Origin: Dactylosporangium sucinum
GTDB taxonomy: Bacteria; Actinomycetota; Actinomycetes; Mycobacteriales; Micromonosporaceae
DNA: 64,000 nt
Direction: 5' to 3'
Assembly (NCBI RefSeq): GCF_014647515.1
Contig: NZ_BMPI01000038.1
Coordinates: forward strand, 45,091-109,090
A program made the translations under genes and the position numbers. Under the pieces are notes generated by a model. It ran no database searches, was not told where the DNA came from, and saw nothing but the letters and a program-made list of their open reading frames with translations. Positions 34,280-41,248 of the stretch are shown piece by piece (position 1 is the first letter of the stretch; every line of letters starts with the position of its first letter).

Positions 34280-35017
34280 TCATGATTTCGGGCGGCTCAG
34301 CTGCGCGGCCAGGGTGCCGTCGTCGCGGCGGCGGTGCCACAGGGACGCCACGCGGGCCTCGAACGCCGGGCCGAGGCGCGCCAGCCGGTCGTGCAGCGGG
34401 GCCTGGAGCTGCTCCTTCGTCAGGCGGAACGTGTCGGCCGGGATCTCCCGCGCGAGCCGGACCGCCGTGGCCACGGCGGTGTCGAGGAGGGCATCCGGCG
34501 GTACCACGGTGTCGATGAAGCCGTGGGAGTGCTCGGGCTCGAACGTGTCGCCGCTCAGGATCGCGTCGTGCGAGCCGAGCGCGTGCCGGACGATCTCCAG
34601 CGCGGCCGGCGGGAACGGCACGCCGACCAGCAGCTCGGTCACGCCGATGCGGCCGCCACCGGCCGCCATCAGGCGGTGGTCGCAGGCGCAGGCCAGGACG
34701 GCGCCGCCGGCGATCGCGTGACCGTTGACCGCCGCCACGACCGGCTTGCCGGTGGTGAGGACGGCCTGGAACGCCCTGGTCAGGGCCGGGAGCAGGGCGT
34801 CGACGTAGTCCGGCGGCCCGTCGATGACCCGGCGCAGGTCGACCCCGGCCGAGAAGACGCCGCCGGCGCCGGTCAGCACGACCGCCCGGGCGTCGCCGCC
34901 ATCGAGTTCGGTGAAGGTCTCGGTGATCGCGTCGAGAAGCTCCAGGTCGAGGGCGTTGACCTTGCCGTGCGCGAGGCGGACCACGGCGACGCCGCCGGCT
35001 TCCGTGAGTTCGATCAC
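34280..35017 (-). CDS. Enoyl-CoA hydratase/isomerase family protein
   Basis: A 245-residue crotonase-fold protein. The oxyanion-hole segments are AGGVFSAGVDLRRV and NGHAIAGGAVLACACDHRLM; the second catalytic acidic position of true hydratases falls in GVTELLVGVPFPP, where a Glu is kept (TEL) but the second one is not obvious, so it may be an isomerase or hydrolase instead. It is a single gene, not in a beta-oxidation operon. GTG 35017 is preferred over GTG 35026 because TAGGGT (minus strand, 35025-35030) lies 7 nt upstream of it. Confidence 0.9.
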   Translation of the reverse strand: MIELTEAGGVAVVRLAHGKVNALDLELLDAITETFTELDGGDARAVVLTGAGGVFSAGVDLRRVIDGPPDYVDALLPALTRAFQAVLTTGKPVVAAVNGHAIAGGAVLACACDHRLMAAGGGRIGVTELLVGVPFPPAALEIVRHALGSHDAILSGDTFEPEHSHGFIDTVVPPDALLDTAVATAVRLAREIPADTFRLTKEQLQAPLHDRLARLGPAFEARVASLWHRRRDDGTLAAQLSRPKS

Positions 35018-35059
35018 GACCGACACCCTACCCCTGAGCTGCCGGTATGGTAGGCACCC

Positions 35060-36250
35060 GTGCTCACCGCGACCAAGATCGAGCGGCGGCTGTCGCTCGT
35101 CCCGCTCGGCGTCATGTTCTTCTTCGTCGGGCTCTCCGCCGCGGTCGTCGGCCCGTTCCTGTCGCTGTTCCTGAGCACGGCCGTCCACGCCGGCCCCGCC
35201 CTCGTCGCCGCGTTCCTCATCATCGGCCCCGTCAGTGCGGTCGTGTCGTCGACGGTCATCGGCCGCCTGTCGGACAAGCGCCCGATCCGCCGCCGCCTGC
35301 TGCTCGTCGCGGCGGCGGCCGGCTGCGCCGGCTCGGTGGTGACGGCATTCGTCCGCGACTACTGGGTGCTCGTGGCGGTGGCCGTCACCCTCACCGCGGT
35401 CAGCGGCTCGCTGTTCCCGCAGTCGTTCGCCTACGCCCGCGAGGTGCTCCAGCAGAACGGCTCCACCCGTGCGGCCATGGCGATCAGCACGCTGCGGATG
35501 CTGTTCTCGATCGCCTGGGTCGCCGGCCCTCCGGTGGCGGCGGTCCTGCTGGAGGTGGGCAGCTTCCGCGTCCTGTACCTCACCGCCGCCGCGATGTATG
35601 TCCTGGCCGGCGCCGTAGCGCTGGTCTGGCTGAGGGACACGCCCCCGCCGCAGCCCCACCCCGACGCGGACGTCCCTCCACCACTGCCGTCGGCGTCCCG
35701 CTTCACGGTGCTGCGGGTCGTAGCCGCCCTGACCGTGCTCCAGAGCGCAGGCGTCCTGGGCGTCCAGGCCATGTCATTGTTCGTGAGCCACGTCCTGCAC
35801 GCCGACGTCAGCACCGCCGGCCTCGTCCTGGGCTGGTGCGCGGCCCTGGAGATCCCACTCATGCTGGCCTTCGGCGCCCTGTCCTCGAAGTGGTCCCTCC
35901 GCGCCCTGATGGCCTTCGGCGCCGCACTGGGCGTTGTCTACTACGCTCTGGTCACGGGCTCGCAGAGCACCTGGCAGGTGATGGCCCTGCAGCTGCTGAA
36001 CGCCTGCTTCATCTCGGCGGTGGGCGGCCTGGGCATCTCGTACGTCCAGGAGCTCCTCCCCTCGGAGCCGGGCCGCGCGGCAACCTTGGCGGGCAACGCG
36101 TTCCCGGTCGCGTCGATCCTGGCCGGCCCGCTGCTGGGGGTGGCACAGCACTTCGGCTACCGCTGGGCGTACGCGGCCGGCGCCGGCCTCTGCCTCGTCG
36201 GCCTCGCGTTGCTGCTGAGCACGCACGGCCCGCGGCGCGCTCCCGCCTGA
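35060..36250 (+). CDS. MFS transporter, sugar-efflux (SET) type
   Basis: A 396-residue 12-helix MFS protein. It has the SetA-like start (LVPLGVMFFFVGLSAAVVGPFLSLFL), the loop 2-3 motif GRLSDKRPIRRRLLL, AREVLQQNGSTRAAMAISTLRMLFSIAWVAGPP in helices 4-5 (split by loop) and LPSEPGRAATLAGNAF between helices 10 and 11. SET transporters export sugars or glycoside analogues. GTG 35060 has TATGGT 8 nt upstream (35046-35051), giving a leaderless mRNA. It is divergent from the enoyl-CoA hydratase gene with a 42-bp gap holding both -10 elements. Confidence 0.9.
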   Translation: MLTATKIERRLSLVPLGVMFFFVGLSAAVVGPFLSLFLSTAVHAGPALVAAFLIIGPVSAVVSSTVIGRLSDKRPIRRRLLLVAAAAGCAGSVVTAFVRDYWVLVAVAVTLTAVSGSLFPQSFAYAREVLQQNGSTRAAMAISTLRMLFSIAWVAGPPVAAVLLEVGSFRVLYLTAAAMYVLAGAVALVWLRDTPPPQPHPDADVPPPLPSASRFTVLRVVAALTVLQSAGVLGVQAMSLFVSHVLHADVSTAGLVLGWCAALEIPLMLAFGALSSKWSLRALMAFGAALGVVYYALVTGSQSTWQVMALQLLNACFISAVGGLGISYVQELLPSEPGRAATLAGNAFPVASILAGPLLGVAQHFGYRWAYAAGAGLCLVGLALLLSTHGPRRAPA

Positions 36251-36868
36251 CCGCCCGGGTTCACACTTGGCTGACCGGCCGGTTCGATCCTCGCTCGCCC
36301 ACGGGCTCCGACCTGGCGCGCCGCTCCGGGCCGGGCCGCCCGCTCCCCGATCGACCGGTCCGGCCCTTCCTCCTGCCCTGTCAGCAAGCGGTCGACGCCC
36401 GCGGAACGGCAGGCACCATCTGGCCCGGTTCGCCAAACAGGGGACGGGCAACCGCCAACCCGGGGCCAGCCAAGCCCGAGGCCTGCTGTTCCTGGCCGGA
36501 ATGTTTGTCCCGGTCAGGAATGTCGTGCCGCAGCACATCATGTCGGCCGGGCGTGGTCTGCGGTGCAAGGACGGCCAGCATCCGGGCGAACGCGCGCCAA
36601 GAAACCGACCAGCCGAACGCTTGGGCAATCGAGGACCCGAGCAACCACGACGCCGGCCGGCCGGGGTGACGGCAACGACTCCGGGCCGTGGCGGGCGACC
36701 GTCGTCGTCGCCCAGCCGCCCGCCTGACCAGCCCGTCCGGCCCTCGGCAGCCGCACGCTCCCCCGGCCGGGGTGGTAGGCGCTGTCACCCACGGTCTTCG
36801 GCGCGACGACAGCCGTGCCCCCGCCCCGACGCGCCCGATGCGACCGCGACCGTCCCTCGGCGGCCCTT
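36251..36868. other. Intergenic region without a supportable gene
   Basis: A 618-bp stretch between two convergent genes. Open frames exist on both strands because of the high GC, but none has the codon bias or motif content of its neighbours. One small resemblance: around 36383-36397 and 36869-36884 the minus strand reads Ala-Ser-Thr-Ala-Cys-stop twice, the second being the true end of the expansin-like gene. This may be a decayed duplicate of that gene's end or chance. Confidence 0.5.
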
Positions 36869-37684
36869 TCAGCAGGCTGTCGAGGCCGACGGCAGGGCCG
36901 ATATGACGCCCGCCGGGACCGTTGACGCCGACGGCGACGGGGACGGCTCCGCCGAGGACGGGGTGGGCGACGGGGACAGGGAGGACTCCGGACCGTAGAG
37001 GGCGACCGCCGTCTGCTGGAAGTCGGACGGGCCCGGCGTCAGGCCGGGGACCACCGCCTGGTGGCCGAACACGTCGGTGATCCGCAGCGTCACGGGTGCC
37101 GGCACGTCGCCCGACGGGCCCGTCCAGACGTTGTCGCTGCCCCGCTTCAGCGGCGTCCAGCCCGCCGCGGTCTGCAGCTCGACCGACGCCAGGGGGTTGC
37201 CGTGGTTGTCGACGACCGCCGTCAGCGACGAGCGGGACGTGCCGCCCTTGAGCTTGACGCGTAAGGGGGCGGTCAGGGCCGGGTCGCGCGCCGTGTCGTA
37301 GGTGATCGGGATGATGCCGGCGCTCAGGGCGCCGATGCGGGCGAACGCGGCCTTGCTCAGGTCGATCTTGCCGCGGGGGCAGGACGGGCACTGGTCGACG
37401 ACCTGGACCTGGACCGTGGTGCCGTTCGGGCCGGTGACGCTGAGGTAGGAGCCGCAGGCGGTGCCCCCGGCATACTCGGCCGGGCCGATCGCGACGTAGG
37501 AGTCCGTGGACGGGGCGCCGAGGTTGCACATGCCGTTGCGGTTGGTGCTGTAATACGACGCCTTGCCCGTGATCGGGGCGGCGCAGGCCGCGTTGCCCCC
37601 CACCTGCGTCACGATGACGACGGTCAGCACGGCGGCCAGCAGCACGCCGGCGGAGGGGACGGCCCAGCGAAGGTGGCGACGCAT
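36869..37684 (-). CDS. Secreted expansin/RlpA-like protein
   Basis: A 271-residue secreted protein. Signal or anchor helix at 12-30 (VPSAGVLLAAVLTVVIV), then a double-psi beta-barrel domain (KASYYSTNRNGMCNLG, GPAEYAGGTACGSYLSV, VQVVDQCPSCPRGKIDLSKAAFARIG with the conserved Asp), then a CBM63-like beta domain (TAVVDNHGNPLASVELQTAAGW) and a Pro/Ser-rich tail ending in Cys. This is the layout of bacterial expansins (EXLX type), which loosen plant or microbial cell-wall polysaccharides without hydrolysis. ATG 37684 has TAGGAT 6 nt upstream (37691-37696, minus strand). Confidence 0.88.
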   Translation of the reverse strand: MRRHLRWAVPSAGVLLAAVLTVVIVTQVGGNAACAAPITGKASYYSTNRNGMCNLGAPSTDSYVAIGPAEYAGGTACGSYLSVTGPNGTTVQVQVVDQCPSCPRGKIDLSKAAFARIGALSAGIIPITYDTARDPALTAPLRVKLKGGTSRSSLTAVVDNHGNPLASVELQTAAGWTPLKRGSDNVWTGPSGDVPAPVTLRITDVFGHQAVVPGLTPGPSDFQQTAVALYGPESSLSPSPTPSSAEPSPSPSASTVPAGVISALPSASTAC

Positions 37685-37794
37685 GACGGCATCCTAGGTG
37701 CCCGCCCCGACAATATTGTTGATCATGCGATGTGGTGCCGGGACACTCCGAGAAGGCCCGAATTGTCCGCGGCGCCACCAACCACAAGAGCGAG

Positions 37795-38097
37795 TCAGGC
37801 CTGGTCGGACAAGGGCCAGCCGCCGGCCGCCAACCGCGCCGACACCCGGGCCACGTCCTCGTCGGACGGCTCCTGCAGTACCGCATCGTTGATCATCTGC
37901 TCGATGTCCTCGACGGTGATCGGCTCGTCCCTGAGGACCGAGCGGCCGGCCAACGCCTCGGCGATGGCGTGCACCTCGACGTCCGTGAGCTTGCGGCGCA
38001 GCAGGCCGAACAGGGCCACGTAGTCCTGGCGCGGCACGCCGGCCGGGTACCCGGCGCGCAACCAGTCCACGACGCGGGTCAGAAAACCGGCCTCCAC
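37795..38097 (-). CDS. DUF3349 protein
   Basis: A 100-residue acidic helical protein with the DUF3349 signature: FLTRVVDWLRAGYPAGVPRQDYVALFGLLRRKLTD at the start and RVSARLAAGGWPL at the end. The family includes M. tuberculosis Rv0543c, which is encoded after a small membrane protein and pitA exactly as here. Function is unknown. GTG 38097 begins 7 nt after the stop of the upstream gene, so it is the last gene of the pit operon. Confidence 0.88.
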   Translation of the reverse strand: MEAGFLTRVVDWLRAGYPAGVPRQDYVALFGLLRRKLTDVEVHAIAEALAGRSVLRDEPITVEDIEQMINDAVLQEPSDEDVARVSARLAAGGWPLSDQA

Positions 38098-38104
38098 GAG
38101 CGCC

Positions 38105-38398
38105 TCACTTGTCCGCGATGGTCGGGTAGATGTGCCCGAAGCTCAGCGTCTTGCCGAGGCCCGACGCGACGATGTAGGTGATGCCCAGCGCGACACCGAG
38201 CAGCACCACGGCGAAGCACAGCCAGCCGAGGAGGGTGAAGACCGGGCGACCGATCGTGCCGGGAACGCCGGACGCGCCGGCACCGAAGGCCAGCGAGCGC
38301 ACGCCGAGGGCGAACAGCGTCGGCAGGCCGGCGCCGAGGATCAGGCTGGCGGCCAGGACCTTCCAGGCCTCTTCCAGGGCGAATCCGAAATTGTGCAT
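38105..38398 (-). CDS. Small two-helix membrane protein of the pit operon
   Basis: A 97-residue protein with two long membrane helices (KVLAASLILGAGLPTLFALGV and FTLLGWLCFAVVLLGVALGI) and the N-terminus MHNFGFALEEAWK. It lies 14 bp after the phosphate transporter stop and 7 bp before the DUF3349 gene. The M. tuberculosis counterpart by position is Rv0544c. It is plausibly an accessory subunit of the transporter, by conservation of order rather than by sequence motif. Confidence 0.82.
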   Translation of the reverse strand: MHNFGFALEEAWKVLAASLILGAGLPTLFALGVRSLAFGAGASGVPGTIGRPVFTLLGWLCFAVVLLGVALGITYIVASGLGKTLSFGHIYPTIADK

Positions 38399-38412
38399 GC
38401 GAGCCGTCCTCC

Positions 38413-39615
38413 TCAGCGGGCCGCTCTGGCGAAGGAGTCTTCCCACGCTTCGTTGACGTTGGTGTGGTCGACCGGCTTGTGGCGCGAGCGCAGGTACATG
38501 TACCCGGCCAGCAGCAACAGGATCACGAAGACGACGAACGCGCCGGCGAGCCCGCCGACGACGTGCCCGAGCCACCACATGACGCCACCCACGACGGCGG
38601 CCGCGGGCAGCGTGGTCAGCCAGGCGATCACCATGCGGCCGGCGACCGCCCAGCGGACCAGCGCACCCCGCTTGCCGACGCCGGTGCCGAGGATCGAGCC
38701 GGTGACCACGTGCGTCGTCGAGAGCGCGAACCCGAGGTGGCTCGAGACGAGGATGACGGCGGCGGAGCCGGACTCGGCCGCCATGCCCTGCGGCGGGGCG
38801 ATCTCGACGAGGCCCTTGCCCATGGTACGGATGATGCGCCAACCGCCGAGGTAGGTGCCTATCGCGATGGAGAGGGCGCAGGCGACCTTCACCCACAACG
38901 GGATGCTCCTGGTGTCGGTCCAGTCGCCGGTCGCGATCAGCGCGAGGGTGATCACGCCCATCGTCTTCTGGGCGTCGTTGGTGCCGTGGGCGAGCGAGAC
39001 CAGCGAGGCGCTGCCGATCTGGCCCCAGCGGAAGCCGTTGTCGGTGAACTGCTGCGCGACGCCGACGGTGACCCGGTAGATGAGCCAGGTGCCGACCGTG
39101 GCGACGATGCCGGCGATGATCGGCGACATGACCGCCGGCAGGAGAACCTTGCCGACGAGGCCGTCGAGCTGGGTGCCGTCGCCGTTCCAGTTCACGCCGG
39201 ACCAGCCCAGACCCGCGATGGTCGCGCCGAGCAGGCCGCCGAAGAGGGCGTGCGAGGAGCTGGACGGCAGGCCCAGCAGCCAGGTCAGCAGGTTCCAGAC
39301 GATGCCGCCGACCAGCCCGGCGAGGACGATGAGCAGGAGGTCGAGGCCACCGTTGCCGAGCAGCTCCTGCTTGGGTGTCCCGTTCGAGTTCTGGATCTTC
39401 ACGACCGCGTTGGTCACGGTGAGGGCGACCTCGACCGAGAGGAACGCGCCGACGAGATTCAGGATGCCGGACAGCAGCACGGCGACCCTGGGCCGTAGCG
39501 CGCGGGTCGCGATGGAGGTGGCCATCGCGTTCGCGGTGTCGTGGAACCCGTTCGTGAAGTCGAATCCGAGAGCCGTCACGATCACCAAGACCAGAATTAC
39601 CGTGGTCTCCGTCAC
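38413..39615 (-). CDS. pitA: Low-affinity inorganic phosphate transporter Pit
   Basis: A 400-residue Pit-family (PiT) membrane protein with 10-12 helices. The duplicated signature is present: GFDFTNGFHDTANAMAT in the N-half and SLAHGTNDAQKTMGVI in the C-half, with LPSSSSHALFGGLLGA and LSTTHVVTGSILGTGVG. It takes up metal-phosphate by proton symport. GTG 39615 has a GAGG RBS (GAGGATCGG). It is the first gene of a three-gene operon. No PhoP box is apparent in the 120 bp upstream, consistent with constitutive expression in this family. Confidence 0.94.
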   Translation of the reverse strand: MTETTVILVLVIVTALGFDFTNGFHDTANAMATSIATRALRPRVAVLLSGILNLVGAFLSVEVALTVTNAVVKIQNSNGTPKQELLGNGGLDLLLIVLAGLVGGIVWNLLTWLLGLPSSSSHALFGGLLGATIAGLGWSGVNWNGDGTQLDGLVGKVLLPAVMSPIIAGIVATVGTWLIYRVTVGVAQQFTDNGFRWGQIGSASLVSLAHGTNDAQKTMGVITLALIATGDWTDTRSIPLWVKVACALSIAIGTYLGGWRIIRTMGKGLVEIAPPQGMAAESGSAAVILVSSHLGFALSTTHVVTGSILGTGVGKRGALVRWAVAGRMVIAWLTTLPAAAVVGGVMWWLGHVVGGLAGAFVVFVILLLLAGYMYLRSRHKPVDHTNVNEAWEDSFARAAR

Positions 39616-39731
39616 CAACCGATCCTCACGCCAAAGCGTCGGACGCGAGACCGGAACCGGAACTGTTCCGCTCCGGTTTCCCGGCCGTTCAGGCCCCGAA
39701 TGCCGGGATCGGAAAGACCACAATCCATGCC

Positions 39732-39791
39732 ATGCGCGAACCGATCTTGGCCGTCGACTTCGGTACGACGACGACCGCGGCGATCCGCTGA
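39732..39791 (+). pseudogene. Hsp70/actin-like ATPase N-terminal stub
   Basis: ATG 39732 opens a 19-codon frame, MREPILAVDFGTTTTAAIR, then TGA. This is the phosphate-1 loop of Hsp70-type ATPases as found at the extreme N-terminus of actinobacterial Hsp70-family proteins. No further homology follows in any frame before the lipase gene. It is either the remaining 5' end of a deleted gene or, less likely, a real micro-ORF. Confidence 0.5.
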
Positions 39792-39885
39792 GGATCACCG
39801 GATGAGCGGGGTGGGGACAGCCGTAGCGCGAAACCACCGGCAGACCGGATCGATGTAGGTCTTGCCGCGCCTTAGCGTGCGGTAC

Positions 39886-41082
39886 ATGAGAAATCTCAAG
39901 CGCATCGTCCTCTGTGGACTGTTGCTCGCGGGCGGGCTCGGGTTAAGCGCCGCCGGGGCCGGCGGCGCCGCGGCCGCGCGGGAGGGCCGTGGTGACGTGG
40001 TGGCCGTGCAGCGGCTGCGTCCGCTCGACACCGCCGAGGCGGCTCGGGCGGAGCTCGCCGGGGCCGAGTTCGACACCGGCACCGTCAGGTTCGGCGTCGA
40101 CATGTTCCAGATCGTGTACCGCACGGTCGACCCCACCGGGAAGCCGACGATCGCCAGCGGGCTGCTCGCGTTGCCCCGGTCGGGCGAGCGGCAGCTGCGG
40201 GTGGTGTCGTACGCGCACGGCACCGAGCTGAACCGCACCGACGCGCCGTCGATGTGGCGCGACGGCTGGTCGGTGGGGCCGGCGATCACGTACGCCTCGG
40301 CGGGGTTCGCCGCCGTGGCGCCCGACTACCTGGGCATGGGTCTCGGCCCGGGCCCGCACCCGTACCTGCACCTGCCGTCGGAGACCACCGCCTCCGTCGA
40401 CCTGCTGCGGGCGGCCAGAGCGGTCGCGGTGGAGCAGGGCCGCGCGCTGCGGCGCGAGGTGTACGTCACCGGCTTCTCGCAGGGCGGCAGCGCGGCGACG
40501 GCGCTGGGCAAGGCGCTGCAGTCGGGCGCCGACGATTGGTTCCGGCTCGGTGCCCTGGCCCCGGTCTCCGGCGCCTACGACCTGCGCAACGTCGAGCTCA
40601 AGGCCCTCCTGACCACGGTGGAGTGGCCGTACAACCTCGGCTACCTCGGCTACCTGGCGACCGCCTGGAGCCGCCTGCACGACCTGCCGACCTTCTTCGA
40701 CCCGAAGTACGCCGGCCGCGTCGAGTCCCTCTACGACGGCGTGCACACCGGCCAGGACCTGGGCGAGACGCTGCCCGGGTCACCCGCGGAGCTGTTCTCG
40801 CAGGAGGGCCTGGCCCTGCTCGGGACGCCGAGCGGCCGGTTCGCGGCGGCGCTCGCCGAGCACGACGCCTCCTGCACCGGATACCGGTCCCCCGTGCCCA
40901 CGCGGTTGTTCGCGGCCCGCACGGACGAGCAGGTTCCGGTGGCCAATTCGGAGCATTGTGCCGCGGTACTGCGGGCGCCCGTCGTCGACACCGGCACCCA
41001 GGAGTACCAGGGCTCGGTCCACCTCGGCTCGAACATCGCCGGCACCGCGCAGGCGGTCCGTTGGTTCCTGCAGCTCAGCTAG
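39886..41082 (+). CDS. Secreted lipase/esterase, alpha/beta hydrolase
   Basis: A 398-residue secreted hydrolase of the secretory lipase (LIP/family X-like) type. Signal peptide at 1-31 (RIVLCGLLLAGGLGLSAAGA). The SYAHGTELNR oxyanion segment and the nucleophile Ser198 in GFSQGGS are clear; the catalytic Asp is probably in LFAARTDEQVPV and the His in SVHLGSN. The substrate is likely triacylglycerol or other esters. ATG 39886 has TAGCGT 7 nt upstream (39873-39878). Leu20 is encoded by TTA (39943-39945), a very rare codon here, so translation may depend on the bldA-type tRNA. Confidence 0.9.
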   Translation: MRNLKRIVLCGLLLAGGLGLSAAGAGGAAAAREGRGDVVAVQRLRPLDTAEAARAELAGAEFDTGTVRFGVDMFQIVYRTVDPTGKPTIASGLLALPRSGERQLRVVSYAHGTELNRTDAPSMWRDGWSVGPAITYASAGFAAVAPDYLGMGLGPGPHPYLHLPSETTASVDLLRAARAVAVEQGRALRREVYVTGFSQGGSAATALGKALQSGADDWFRLGALAPVSGAYDLRNVELKALLTTVEWPYNLGYLGYLATAWSRLHDLPTFFDPKYAGRVESLYDGVHTGQDLGETLPGSPAELFSQEGLALLGTPSGRFAAALAEHDASCTGYRSPVPTRLFAARTDEQVPVANSEHCAAVLRAPVVDTGTQEYQGSVHLGSNIAGTAQAVRWFLQLS

Positions 41083-41122
41083 CGTGATTCGTGATGGGGC
41101 TGCGGGTTTCGCGGCCTCGCCG

Positions 41123-41209
41123 TAAGATCGACGGACCGGGGCGGCTCTCCGAGGTGCTTCCTTCTCTCCCTCTCTGCAAAAGATGTAGCGCCTCGACTCT
41201 CCGCCCCGG
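41123..41209 (+). promoter_or_regulatory. Promoter plus long structured 5' leader of the RING gene
   Basis: TAAGAT (41123-41128) predicts a transcript starting near 41135. A two-part hairpin begins at once: lower stem CCGGGGCGG (41136-41144) with CCGCCCCGG (41201-41209), 9 perfect pairs; a 5-6 nt internal loop on each side; upper stem CGAGGTGC (41150-41157) with GCGCCTCG (41188-41195), 8 pairs with one G-U; and a 30-nt loop that is pyrimidine-rich (41158-41177) then purine-rich (41178-41187). It may control translation or early termination, or be the terminator of the lipase gene. Confidence 0.5.
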
Positions 41210-41248
41210 CCACTCCCTTTCCCCTTGCTCCGGGTGGACGACTTCTCC

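Noticed and set aside
36381..36900. Repeated Ala-Ser-Thr-Ala-Cys-stop at the end of the expansin-like gene and again about 490 bp away
   Set aside because: Only about 18 nt with several mismatches; too short to claim duplication.
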